Positions 36,585 to 45,441 of a stretch of 64,000 nucleotides of DNA are shown in pieces; the first letter of the stretch is position 1, and each line of letters begins with the position of its first letter. Below the pieces are notes generated by a model. The model worked only from the letters and a program-made list of their open reading frames with translations, made no database searches and was not told the DNA's origin. This DNA is from Cupriavidus lacunae (GTDB lineage Bacteria; Pseudomonadota; Gammaproteobacteria; Burkholderiales; Burkholderiaceae): the NCBI RefSeq assembly GCF_003353055.1, contig NZ_QKWJ01000005.1:124001-188000 (forward strand). The letters are read 5' to 3'. A program made the position numbers and the translations under genes.

Positions 36585-39197
36585 ATGCCGTTTTTCAGCC
36601 GCCTCGATCGTTTTTTCCGCAGCCTGCGTACAGCCGCGCTTCCCTCCGACGTGTCGGGTACAGCCAAGGCGGCCGGCGGCGACCCCGCGCATGGCCCGCA
36701 CGGCCCGCACGCCCCTTCCCCGGCGGCCGGGCTGGGTCCGATCGAGGTGCTGGGCCCGGATGACAATGCCCCCGTGGCGCCGCCGCGCGGCCTGTGGTGG
36801 CTGCGCTCGCGCAACCTGGTGGCCACCAGCTGGTTCATGTTCATCCCGCTGGTTGCCATTGTGCTCTTCACGGTGGCGATGGGCGTGATCCTGTGGTCGC
36901 TGCACGAGACCGAGCGCCAGCAGCAGCGCGACGCGCTGTACCGCGACGCCGCCTGGGCGCAGCAGCGCGTGCGCCTGTCCCTGCTGAGCAACCAGGACCA
37001 GCTGGCCTCGCTGGCGCGCGACATCGCCGCCGCGCAGCTGGAGCAAGGCGCCTACCGCACCGCGGCGCAGGAAATCCTGCGCGAAAACCCCGAGATCGTC
37101 TTCATCAACTGGCTCGATGCCACCAAGCGCGGCCGCTGGTCGCTGCCGTCGACCTCGGAATTCGCCAGCCGCCTGCGCGAGAACCAGGACCAGCCGCTCG
37201 AGCCCGAAGTGCTCGACACCTTCGACGCCGCGCGCGAGACCCAGCGCGTGGTCTACTCGCGCCCGCTGGTCAACGACCGCGGCGACAGCTTCATGCTGAT
37301 GGAAGTGCCGATCGTGCGCGACAACGAGTTCCTCGGCACGCTGGGTGCGCTGTACTCGATCAACGGCATCCTGACCCACCTGCTGCCGCCCGAACTGACC
37401 GAGCGCTACCGCTTCTCGCTGATCGACAAGAACAACCAGACCCGCGCCAGCACCTCGCTGCGGCCGGTGCCGGGCAATGCGTTGTCGTACGAGGTGCTGC
37501 TCGATCCGCCGGGCCACTCGCTGTCGCTGCGCGCCGACGCCTACCCGCCGGCATCGAACCTGCCCAACAACATGCTGCTGTGGCTGGTGGTGGGGCTGTC
37601 CTGCTTCCTGCTGTGGAGCCTGTGGAGCATGTGGCGCCACACCAGCCGCCGCTCCGAGGCGCAGCGCGCGCTGCTGGCCGAAACCTCGTTCCGGCGCGCG
37701 ATGGAAAACTCGATGCTGATCGGGCTGCGCGCGCTCGACCTGAACGGCCGCATCACCTACGTCAACCCGGCCTTCTGCCGCATGACCGGCTGGCAGGAGA
37801 ACGACCTGGTCGGGCGCCTGCCGCCCTTCCCCTACTGGCCGCCCAACGACCAGCAGGAAATGCAGAAGCAGATCGACCTGACGCTGCAGGGCAAGTCGCC
37901 CGCCGGCGGCTATGAGATGCGCGTGATGCGCCGCGACGGCAGCAGCTTCTACGCGCGCATGTACGTGTCGCCGCTGGTGGACAGCCGCGGCCGCCATACC
38001 GGCTGGATGAGCTCGATGACGGACATCACCGAGCCCAAGCGCGCGCGCGAGGAACTGGCCGCCGCGCACGACCGCTTCACCACGGTGCTGGAAAGCCTGG
38101 ACGCCGCGGTGTCGGTGCTGGCCACCGACAAGGCCGAACTGCTCTTTGCCAATCGCTACTACCGGCAGCTGTTCGGCTGGGAGGCCGAGGGCCACCTGAA
38201 GCTGGCCGGCGACGAGCTCGACAAGGACCAGGTCTCCAGCGACAACACCGACTACGTCGACGCCTACGCCGGCCTGCCCGCGTCCGAGCTGATGCCGTAC
38301 GCGTCGGACGCGCGCGAGGTGTTCGTGCCGGACATGCAGAAATGGTTCGAAGTGCGCCGCCGCTATATCCAGTGGGTCGACGGCCACCTGGCGCAGATGC
38401 AGATCGCCACCGACATCACCGCGCGCAAGGCCGCCGAGGAAATGGCGCGCCAGCATGAAGAGCGGCTGCAGTTCACCAGCCGGCTGACCACCATGGGCGA
38501 GATGGCCTCGTCGCTGGCGCACGAGCTGAACCAGCCGCTGGCGGCCATCAACAATTACTGCATGGGCGCGGTGGCGCGGCTGCACTCGGGCCGCAGCACG
38601 CCGGAGGACCTGATCCCGGTGCTGGAGAAGACTTCGGCGCAGGCAGTGCGCGCCGGCACCATCATCAGCCGCATCCGCGGCTTCGTGAAGCGCAGCCAGC
38701 CGCAGCGGCGCGAGGCCGCGCTGCACGACATCGTCGCCGACGCGGTGGGCCTGGCCGACCTGGAGGCCACGCGCCGCCGCGTCACCATCCTGACCCGCCT
38801 GCCGACGCCGCCGCTGACGGTCTATGTCGACCCGGTGCTGATCGAACAGGTGCTGGTAAACCTGCTCAAGAACGCGGTCGAGGCCATGGCCGGCCTGCCC
38901 GCCCTGCGCGCCGGCGGCGTGGTGCGGCTGCACGCGCGGGTGGAGCCAGGCGAGATTGGCGACAACGTCCATATCGACGTGATCGACCAGGGCCCGGGCG
39001 TTGACGAGACCACCAAAGAGCGGCTGTTCGAACCCTTCTTCAGCACCAAGTCCGACGGCATGGGCATGGGGCTGAACATCTGCCGCTCGATCATCGAGTC
39101 GCACCAGGGCCGCCTGTGGGTGGAGAACAATGTCGACGGCATCGGCTGTACATTTAAGATCATGCTGCCGCTGCAATCGGCGCTGGCCGAACAATAA
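36585..39197 (+). CDS. Membrane PAS-domain sensor histidine kinase
   Basis: An 870-residue sensor kinase. A Gly/Pro/His-rich cytosolic N-terminus precedes a first membrane segment (SWFMFIPLVAIVLFTVAMGV, about 82-101). A periplasmic sensor region of about 215 residues follows, then a second segment (MLLWLVVGLSCFLLWSLWSM near 328). Two PAS domains come next (about 375-490 and 500-620). The dimerisation domain has SLAHELNQPLAAINNY near 642, with the phosphorylated His, and the ATPase has NLLKNAVEAM near 760, DQGPGVDE near 803 and GMGLNICRSI near 826. The ATG at 36585 is the first after the TACACT element. It is paired with a FixJ-like regulator and diverges from the PDH operon, so a link to carbon or redox state is plausible. 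Confidence 0.9.
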   Translation: MPFFSRLDRFFRSLRTAALPSDVSGTAKAAGGDPAHGPHGPHAPSPAAGLGPIEVLGPDDNAPVAPPRGLWWLRSRNLVATSWFMFIPLVAIVLFTVAMGVILWSLHETERQQQRDALYRDAAWAQQRVRLSLLSNQDQLASLARDIAAAQLEQGAYRTAAQEILRENPEIVFINWLDATKRGRWSLPSTSEFASRLRENQDQPLEPEVLDTFDAARETQRVVYSRPLVNDRGDSFMLMEVPIVRDNEFLGTLGALYSINGILTHLLPPELTERYRFSLIDKNNQTRASTSLRPVPGNALSYEVLLDPPGHSLSLRADAYPPASNLPNNMLLWLVVGLSCFLLWSLWSMWRHTSRRSEAQRALLAETSFRRAMENSMLIGLRALDLNGRITYVNPAFCRMTGWQENDLVGRLPPFPYWPPNDQQEMQKQIDLTLQGKSPAGGYEMRVMRRDGSSFYARMYVSPLVDSRGRHTGWMSSMTDITEPKRAREELAAAHDRFTTVLESLDAAVSVLATDKAELLFANRYYRQLFGWEAEGHLKLAGDELDKDQVSSDNTDYVDAYAGLPASELMPYASDAREVFVPDMQKWFEVRRRYIQWVDGHLAQMQIATDITARKAAEEMARQHEERLQFTSRLTTMGEMASSLAHELNQPLAAINNYCMGAVARLHSGRSTPEDLIPVLEKTSAQAVRAGTIISRIRGFVKRSQPQRREAALHDIVADAVGLADLEATRRRVTILTRLPTPPLTVYVDPVLIEQVLVNLLKNAVEAMAGLPALRAGGVVRLHARVEPGEIGDNVHIDVIDQGPGVDETTKERLFEPFFSTKSDGMGMGLNICRSIIESHQGRLWVENNVDGIGCTFKIMLPLQSALAEQ

Positions 39198-39356
39198 GCC
39201 GGACCGCAGAGCGCCGTCGCGCCCCGGACCTGCCAAGGGATTCCAGAAAATTCCGGCCGCCCCGATTCCTCCACGGTTGTGGGGGGCCTGTCTCGCCACA
39301 GAGGGCCGCTGCCGGTTACACTTCGCAGCAATGAATTGTTGTCCCCAGGAGACTAC

Positions 39357-39989
39357 ATGACCGCAACGCCAAACCCCACGCCCCACCGCGGCGAGACCGT
39401 ATTCATCGTCGACGACGATGAAGCCATGCGCGACTCGCTGACCTGGCTGCTGGAGGGCAATGGCTATCAGGTGCGCAGCTTCACCAGCGCCGAGCAGTTC
39501 CTCGCCGCCTACGATGCCAGCCAGGTGTCCTGCCTGATCCTGGACGTGCGCATGCCCGGCATGAGCGGTCCGGAGCTGCAGGAGCGCATGCTGGCCGAGC
39601 AGATCGACATTCCCATCGTCTTCATCACCGGCCACGGCGACGTGCCGATGGCGGTATCGACGATGAAGCGCGGCGCGATCGACTTCATCGAAAAGCCCTT
39701 CGATGAGTCCGAGCTGCGCGCGCTGGTCGAGCGCATGCTGACCAAGGCCCGCACCGACCACTCCACCGCGCGCGAGCAGCGCGCCGCCAAGGACCTGCTG
39801 GGCAAGCTGACCACGCGCGAGCAGCAGGTGCTGGAGCGCATCGTGGCCGGCCGCCTGAACAAGCAGATCGCCGACGACCTGGGCATTTCCATCAAGACCG
39901 TCGAGGCGCACCGCGCCAATATCATGGAAAAGCTCAACGTCAACACCGTCGCCGACCTGCTGCGCCTGGCGCTGTCGCGCAACAGCTGA
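39357..39989 (+). CDS. FixJ/NarL-type response regulator
   Basis: A 210-residue two-domain regulator. The receiver has acidic residues DDDE at 19-22, phosphoacceptor Asp63 in LILDVRMPG, the TGHGDVPMAV switch and Lys in EKPFDE. A LuxR-type helix-turn-helix closes the protein (LTTREQQVLERIVAGRLNKQ, then IADDLGISIKTVEAHRANIM). The receiver sequence is of the FixJ/TtrR type. It begins 159 bases after the kinase. A TACACT -10-like element in that gap could give a second promoter. An AGGAGACTAC ribosome site fixes the ATG at 39357. Confidence 0.94.
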   Translation: MTATPNPTPHRGETVFIVDDDEAMRDSLTWLLEGNGYQVRSFTSAEQFLAAYDASQVSCLILDVRMPGMSGPELQERMLAEQIDIPIVFITGHGDVPMAVSTMKRGAIDFIEKPFDESELRALVERMLTKARTDHSTAREQRAAKDLLGKLTTREQQVLERIVAGRLNKQIADDLGISIKTVEAHRANIMEKLNVNTVADLLRLALSRNS

Positions 39990-40098
39990 GCGGCTGGCGC
40001 CCGCCTCTGCACTACCCGGTGCGGCCCGCGGCCGCACCGCCTGCCCTCCCCGCGCACCATCCGGTGCCGCGCCTTCCTGCCGCTTCCTGTCTTCCCCG

Positions 40099-40779
40099 TC
40101 AGCCGCTCAGGTATTCCTCGTCCCGGAATGTGATCACCCATTGTGGCCGATAGACCACAAATATAGCCACCAGCATGCCGGTCAGGAAAGCCTCGCCAAA
40201 GGCCAGAATGATGGCCGCCACCAGTGTGTCGGCAACGCTCAGGGGCGACCCGGGCACCATCAGGTGCCGCCAGCCGGCTTGCGCCGCGCCGGCGCCCAGC
40301 GCGGCCAGGCCAGCCGTGAAATACCCGTGTCCGAGAATAAAGACGAACGGATGCCGCGGCAGCAGGCGCCGCATTACCGCCTGCAGCGCCGCTGAGATCA
40401 GCGCCGGCAGCAGCGCCAGCCAGACGTAGCGCGCCCACAGCGAGGCCCAATCGAACTGGGCCCAGCCGTGGCCGGCCAGGTACTCTAGCCCCAGCAGCGA
40501 CAGCACATCCACCACGAACAGCGAAAGCAGCGCCAGCGGCAGCCCGAACAGCGTCACCATCAGCGTGGCGCCGAGCAGCTGGATCACCAGGCCGCCGGCC
40601 AGCGTTGCGCGCACCGTCCACAGCAGCGCCACCAGCACCATCGCACCCAGCCAGGCGTTCTGCAGCGCATTGCGCCGCAGCAGCTGCCAGGGCCGGCGCG
40701 TCAGGGCCCACAGCAGCCCTGCCAGGGACAGCAAGACCAGCAACGGGTAGGACAGCAGGGACGCAAGCGTGGTGTGCAT
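40099..40779 (-). CDS. CbiM-like energy-coupling factor transporter membrane protein
   Basis: A 226-residue inner-membrane protein with about seven hydrophobic segments, for example SLLSYPLLVLLSLAGLLWAL and ALLSLFVVDVLSLLGLEYLAG. The C-terminal FGEAFLTGMLVAIFVVYRPQW block is typical of an orphan group annotated as energy-coupling factor permease (CbiM-like). CbiM proteins import cobalt or nickel with CbiQ and CbiO, and neither gene is near, nor is the N-terminal Met-His metal hook (MHI) of CbiM seen. The substrate is therefore open. The start at 40779 (MHTTLASLL) is chosen over two earlier in-frame starts that give an unlikely Arg/Gly-rich lead. Confidence 0.7.
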   Translation of the reverse strand: MHTTLASLLSYPLLVLLSLAGLLWALTRRPWQLLRRNALQNAWLGAMVLVALLWTVRATLAGGLVIQLLGATLMVTLFGLPLALLSLFVVDVLSLLGLEYLAGHGWAQFDWASLWARYVWLALLPALISAALQAVMRRLLPRHPFVFILGHGYFTAGLAALGAGAAQAGWRHLMVPGSPLSVADTLVAAIILAFGEAFLTGMLVAIFVVYRPQWVITFRDEEYLSG

Positions 40780-40858
40780 GCGGCCGATGCTACCAGCGCT
40801 CCCGCGGCGCAGCCCTTGCATCGGGTCAAGCTCCGTGCGGCAAGCCCCACGCACCCTT

Positions 40859-40864
40859 TATAAT
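40859..40864 (+). promoter_or_regulatory. Candidate -10 element of folD
   Basis: Perfect TATAAT 74 bases before the folD ATG, in the divergent gap with the CbiM-like gene. The -35 is poor. Confidence 0.4.
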
Positions 40865-40938
40865 TCCGCCTTTGGCCCTCCCGCGCCCCGGCGCGGGGCG
40901 GCGCCTCCACCTCCCGGCCACAATCCCGCCCTGCCTCC

Positions 40939-41790
40939 ATGCCTGCCCAACTGATCGACGGCAACGCCCTTGCCAAACACATCCGCTCCGAAGCCGCCCT
41001 GCGCGCCGCCCGCCTGACCGAGCGCGGTCACCGGCCCGGCCTGGCCGTGATCCTGGTCGGCGAGGACCCGGCCAGCCAGGTCTACGTACGCAACAAGGTC
41101 AAGGCGTGCCAGGACAACGGCTTTCACTCTTCGCTCGACCGCTACCCGGCCGACCTGTCAGAGGCGGAACTGCTGGCCCGCATCGAGGCACTGAACCAGG
41201 ACCCGAACATCCACGGCATCCTGGTGCAGCTGCCCCTGCCCAAGCATATCGACAGCCACAAGGTGCTCGAAGCGATCGCCCCGGAAAAGGACGTCGACGG
41301 CTTCCACGTGGCCAATGCCGGCGCGCTGATGACCGGCGCCCCGCTGTTCCGCCCGTGCACGCCCTACGGTTGCATGAAGATGCTGGAATCGATCCAGTTC
41401 CCGCTGCGCGGCGCCCGCGCCGTGGTGGTGGGCGCCTCCAATATCGTCGGCAAGCCGATGGCGATGCTGCTGCTGCAGGCCGGCGCCACCGTCACCATCT
41501 GCAACAGCAAGACGCGCGACATCGGCGCCCACACCCGCGACGCGGATGTGGTGGTGGCCGCGGTCGGCAAGCGCAACCTGATCACGGCCGACATGGTCAA
41601 GCCCGGCGCGGCGGTGATCGACGTGGGCATGAACCGTGACGACAACGGCAAGCTGTGCGGCGACGTCGACTTTGCCGGCGTGCGTGAAGTGGCCGGCTAT
41701 ATCACGCCGGTGCCGGGCGGTGTCGGCCCGATGACCATCACCATGCTGCTGGTCAACACGCTGGAAGCCGCCGAGCGCGCCGCCGGCTGA
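40939..41790 (+). CDS. folD: Bifunctional methylenetetrahydrofolate dehydrogenase/cyclohydrolase
   Basis: A 283-residue FolD that interconverts 5,10-methylene- and 10-formyl-tetrahydrofolate with NADP in one-carbon metabolism. Family segments are [21 protein letters not shown] near 34-54 (with the catalytic Lys and Tyr region), [13 protein letters not shown] near 94, [18 protein letters not shown] near 158 and the end [16 protein letters not shown] near 257. Length is normal. prlC follows on the same strand after 115 bases. Confidence 0.97.
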   Translation: MPAQLIDGNALAKHIRSEAALRAARLTERGHRPGLAVILVGEDPASQVYVRNKVKACQDNGFHSSLDRYPADLSEAELLARIEALNQDPNIHGILVQLPLPKHIDSHKVLEAIAPEKDVDGFHVANAGALMTGAPLFRPCTPYGCMKMLESIQFPLRGARAVVVGASNIVGKPMAMLLLQAGATVTICNSKTRDIGAHTRDADVVVAAVGKRNLITADMVKPGAAVIDVGMNRDDNGKLCGDVDFAGVREVAGYITPVPGGVGPMTITMLLVNTLEAAERAAG

Positions 41791-41905
41791 GGTCCGGCGC
41801 AACGCCCGGCGTACGATACGCCACCCGGGGCACTGGAAAATCCGGCGCCCCGGCCCCATCTGCGGGAATATTGCCTGACCGAGGCCAGCCAACCGAGAAC
41901 ACGCC

Positions 41906-43990
41906 ATGGACCAAGCCGCCAACGCTACCAATCCTCTGCTGGACTTTTCCGACCTGCCCCGCTTTGCCGAGATCCGGCCTGAGCACATCAGCCCGGCGCT
42001 GGACGTGCTGCTGGAGCGCGCGCAGCAGGCCGTCGCGCGCGCCGAAGACCCCGCCACGCCCGCCGACTGGGCCAACGCCGTGCAGGCGCTGGAAGCCGCC
42101 ACCGAGCCGCTGGGCCGCGCCTGGGGCGTGGTCAGCCACCTGAGCGCGGTGGCCGACACACCCGAGCTGCGCCGCGCACACACTGAAAACCTGCCGCGCA
42201 TGACCGAGTTCTGGTCCTCGCTCGGCCAGAGCCTGGCGCTGTACGACAAGTACAAGGCGCTGGCCGCCAGCCCCGAGTTCACCGGCATGAGCGCGGCGCG
42301 CCACCAGCTGATCGAGAACGAGCTGCGCGGCTTCCGCCTGGGCGGCGCCGAGCTGCCCGAGGACAAGAAGCCGCGCTTTGCCGGGATCCAGGAGCAGCAG
42401 GCCCAGCTGTCCAAGGCCTTCTCCGACCATGTGCTGGACGCCACCAACGCCTACGGGCTGTATGTCGAGGACGAAGCCCGCCTGTCCGGGCTGCCCGACG
42501 ACGCCAGGGAAGCCGCCCGCCATGCCGCAGAGAGGGAAGGCAAGGCCGGCTGGAAATTCACGCTGCACTTCCCCTCCTACTTCCCGGTGCTGCAGTACGC
42601 GGACGACCGCGCGCTGCGCCAGACGCTGTACGAAGCCAACGTCACGCGCGCCTCGGAGCTGGGCCCGCAGCACGGCCAGAGCCAGGCCGACTGGGACAAC
42701 ACCGCCAATATGCGCGAGCAGCTGGCGCTGCGCCGCGAAGAGGCGCAGATGCTCGGCTACCAGTGCTACGGCGAAGTCTCGCTGGTGCCGAAGATGGCCG
42801 AATCGCCGGCCGAGGTGCTGAAGTTCCTCGACGAACTCGCCGTCAAGGCGCGCCCCTACGCCGAGCAGGACTGGGACGAGCTCAAGGCCTTTGCCGCCGC
42901 CGAGCTGAACCTGCCCGAGCTGGCGCCGTGGGACGTGGCTTATGCCTCGGAAAAGCTGCGCCAGCAGCGCTATGCGTTCTCCGAGCACGAGGTCAAGCAG
43001 TACTTCCCGGAAGCGAAGGTGCTCGAAGGCCTGTTCGGCGTCGTGCAGAAGCTGTTCTCGGTGCGCATCGAGCCCGAGCAGGCGCAGACCTGGCACCAGG
43101 ATGCGCGCTTCTTCCGCGTCACCACCGCCGACGGCACGCTGCTGGCCCAGTTCTACATCGACCTGTACGCGCGCGAAGGCAAGCGCGGCGGTGCCTGGAT
43201 GGACGACGCGCGCGGGCGCAAGGTGCTGGAGCAAGGCGGCGTGCAGACCCCGGTGGCCTACCTGACCTGCAACTTCTCGGCACCGGTGGGCGGCAAGCCC
43301 GCGCTGTTCACGCACGATGAAGTGATCACCCTGTTCCATGAGTTCGGCCACGGCCTGCACCACATGCTGACGCAGGTCGGCGAGCTGGGCGTGTCGGGCA
43401 TCAACGGCGTGGAGTGGGACGCGGTGGAACTGCCGTCGCAGTTCATGGAGAACTTCTGCTGGGAATACGAGGTGCTGACCGGCATGACCCGGCACGTCGA
43501 CACCGGCGAGCCGCTGCCGCGCGCGCTGTTCGACCGCATGCTGGCCGCCAAGAACTTCCAGAACGGCATGATGACGCTGCGCCAGATCGTGTTCTCATCG
43601 TTCGACATGCACCTGCATACCGATTTCGACCCGGCCGGCGCCACCTCGGTGCTGGACCTGTCGCGCCAGATCAACGACCGCGCGCACGTGGTGCCGCAGC
43701 ATCCGCTGTCGCGCTGGCCGAATACCTTCAGCCATATCTTCGCCGGCGGCTATGCGGCGGGCTACTACAGCTACAAGTGGGCCGAGGTGCTGTCAGCCGA
43801 CGTGTACGCGGCGTTCGAGGAGGCCGCGCAACTGTCGGGCACCGTGCTCGACAGCGAGACCGGTGCGCGCTACCAGCGCGAGATCCTGTCGGTGGGCGGC
43901 AGCCGCCCGGCGATGGACTCGTTCGTCGCCTTCCGCGGCCGCGCGCCGCAGATCGACGCGCTGCTGCGTCACGGCGGGATGACGGCATGA
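41906..43990 (+). CDS. prlC: Oligopeptidase A (M3 zinc metallopeptidase)
   Basis: A 694-residue cytosolic M3 peptidase that degrades peptides left by ATP-dependent proteases and signal peptides. The zinc motif LFHEFGHGLHHM lies near residue 476, and the third ligand Glu is in the following EWDAVELPSQFMEN segment. The late PNTFSHIFAGGYAAGYYSYKWAE block is characteristic. Its TGA overlaps the next ATG (ATGA), coupling it to exonuclease III. Confidence 0.96.
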   Translation: MDQAANATNPLLDFSDLPRFAEIRPEHISPALDVLLERAQQAVARAEDPATPADWANAVQALEAATEPLGRAWGVVSHLSAVADTPELRRAHTENLPRMTEFWSSLGQSLALYDKYKALAASPEFTGMSAARHQLIENELRGFRLGGAELPEDKKPRFAGIQEQQAQLSKAFSDHVLDATNAYGLYVEDEARLSGLPDDAREAARHAAEREGKAGWKFTLHFPSYFPVLQYADDRALRQTLYEANVTRASELGPQHGQSQADWDNTANMREQLALRREEAQMLGYQCYGEVSLVPKMAESPAEVLKFLDELAVKARPYAEQDWDELKAFAAAELNLPELAPWDVAYASEKLRQQRYAFSEHEVKQYFPEAKVLEGLFGVVQKLFSVRIEPEQAQTWHQDARFFRVTTADGTLLAQFYIDLYAREGKRGGAWMDDARGRKVLEQGGVQTPVAYLTCNFSAPVGGKPALFTHDEVITLFHEFGHGLHHMLTQVGELGVSGINGVEWDAVELPSQFMENFCWEYEVLTGMTRHVDTGEPLPRALFDRMLAAKNFQNGMMTLRQIVFSSFDMHLHTDFDPAGATSVLDLSRQINDRAHVVPQHPLSRWPNTFSHIFAGGYAAGYYSYKWAEVLSADVYAAFEEAAQLSGTVLDSETGARYQREILSVGGSRPAMDSFVAFRGRAPQIDALLRHGGMTA

Positions 43991-44817
43991 GCGCGGCGGC
44001 CCTGCTTGTGAGCGGTCCGCTGCGGATCGCCAGCTGGAATGTCAATTCCCTCAAGGTGCGCCTGCCGCAGGTGCTGCAATGGCTGGCCGAGCAGGACCAG
44101 GCCGGCGCGCCGATCGACGCGCTGTGCCTGCAGGAACTGAAGCTGCCGGACGACAAGTACCCGCTGGCCGAGCTGGAAAGCGCCGGTTTCCACAGCATCT
44201 TCACCGGGCAGAAGACCTACAACGGCGTGGCCATTCTCGCCCGCGATGCCAGCATGCCCGGCCCCGTCGACGTGGTGCGCAACATCCCCGGCTTCGAGGA
44301 CGCGCAGCAGCGCGTGATCGCGGCCACGTACGGCGACCTGCGACTGGTCTGCGCCTATTTTCCCAACGGGCAGGCGCTGGACTCGGACAAATTCGTCTAC
44401 AAGCTCAAGTGGCTGGATGCGATGACGGCCTGGCTGCGCGAGGAGATGCAGCGCTACCCCAGGCTCGCGCTGCTGGGCGACTTCAATATCGCGCCGGAAG
44501 ACCGCGACGTGCACGACCCCAAGAAATGGGAAGGCCAGAACCTGGTCTCGCCGCAGGAGCGCGCCGCGTTTGCAGGCCTGGTGGAGCTCGGCCTGGCCGA
44601 TGCGTTCCGCAAGTTCGAACAGCCCGAGAAGGCCTTCTCGTGGTGGGACTACCGCATGATGGCATTCCGCCGCAACGCGGGCCTGCGCATCGACCACATC
44701 CTGCTGTCGCCGGCATTGACCAACGGCTGCAGCGCCTGCGTGATCGACCGCGTGCCGCGCACGTGGGAACAGCCGTCGGACCACACGCCCGTGGTCGCCA
44801 CGATCGACTGCCGCTGA
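43987..44817 (+). CDS. xthA: Exodeoxyribonuclease III (AP endonuclease)
   Basis: A 276-residue exonuclease III/Ape1-type enzyme that incises DNA at abasic sites. Active-site blocks are RIASWNVNSLKVRLPQVLQW near 13, LCLQELKLPDDKYP near 47 (metal Glu), RLALLGDFNIAPEDRDVHDP near 160 and LRIDHILLSPAL near 235, with the final SDHTPVVATID His. It overlaps the prlC stop. Plasmid-like paralogues exist in many species, so this may be one of several xth genes. Confidence 0.94.
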   Translation: MSAAALLVSGPLRIASWNVNSLKVRLPQVLQWLAEQDQAGAPIDALCLQELKLPDDKYPLAELESAGFHSIFTGQKTYNGVAILARDASMPGPVDVVRNIPGFEDAQQRVIAATYGDLRLVCAYFPNGQALDSDKFVYKLKWLDAMTAWLREEMQRYPRLALLGDFNIAPEDRDVHDPKKWEGQNLVSPQERAAFAGLVELGLADAFRKFEQPEKAFSWWDYRMMAFRRNAGLRIDHILLSPALTNGCSACVIDRVPRTWEQPSDHTPVVATIDCR

Positions 44818-44884
44818 AGCCGCTCTGGCGCCGCGCGCGGGTTCGGGCAAGTCCGGACAAGCCCCGCTCGCCCCGCGGCGCCGT

Positions 44885-44902
44885 GCCCGCTACACTGCGG
44901 GC
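44885..44902 (+). promoter_or_regulatory. Palindrome covering a -10-like element at the marR start
   Basis: GCCCGC-TACACT-GCGGGC is a perfect 6-base inverted repeat whose centre TACACT resembles a -10. It abuts the ATG at 44903. It would serve as operator and, if the -10 is real, give an mRNA starting at or next to the ATG. No -35 is visible. Confidence 0.45.
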
Positions 44903-45418
44903 ATGAGCCACACCAGCCAGGCCATGTTCCGCCATCGCAACCTTCCTCATCTGCTGCTGCAAGCGCGCGAGACATTGCTGGCCGGCTTTCGCCCGATCCT
45001 GCGGCAGTTCGGCATCACTGAGCAGCAATGGCGCGTGATGCGCACGCTCAACGAACGCGAGCCGATGGAGCCCAACCAGCTGGCCGATGCCTGCCTGATC
45101 CTGAGCCCCAGCCTGACCCGCATGCTGGGCGGCATGGAAGACGCCGGGCTGGTCGAACGCACCCGCTCCGCCACCGACCAGCGCCGCCAGCTGGTCAGCC
45201 TGACGCCGTCGGCGCGCGCCATCATCGTGCAGATGGAGCCGCTGATCGATGCACGCTACCAGGAACTGGCGCAGCGGGTCGGCGCCGAGCGGCTGACCGA
45301 GGTCTACCGCGCCCTCGACGCCATGCTGGCCGGCCTGGCGCCGCAGCCAAAGCTGCCCACATACCCGCCAGAATCCCTTGCCGCGCCTCCGCCTGATCGC
45401 GTCGACGAGGCCGGCTGA
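44903..45418 (+). CDS. MarR-family regulator, HpaR-like
   Basis: A 171-residue winged-helix regulator. The N-terminus (FRHRNLPHLLLQARETLLAGF) and the body (FGITEQQWRVMRTLNEREPM, then ILSPSLTRMLGGMEDAGLVER) match the HpaR group, which in E. coli represses homoprotocatechuate degradation. No hpa genes are in the window, so its target here is unknown. The C-terminal 25 residues are Pro-rich and extra. A palindrome abuts its ATG, suggesting autoregulation. It lies 23 bases before a SulP transporter gene. Confidence 0.87.
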   Translation: MSHTSQAMFRHRNLPHLLLQARETLLAGFRPILRQFGITEQQWRVMRTLNEREPMEPNQLADACLILSPSLTRMLGGMEDAGLVERTRSATDQRRQLVSLTPSARAIIVQMEPLIDARYQELAQRVGAERLTEVYRALDAMLAGLAPQPKLPTYPPESLAAPPPDRVDEAG

Positions 45419-45441
45419 GCCAGTTTTCCCTTTCATTGCCA

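Noticed and set aside
36573-40037. An 1154-codon minus-strand frame across the kinase and regulator genes.
   Set aside because: It covers two well-supported plus-strand genes and yields a Gln/His/Ala/Arg-rich sequence without domains.
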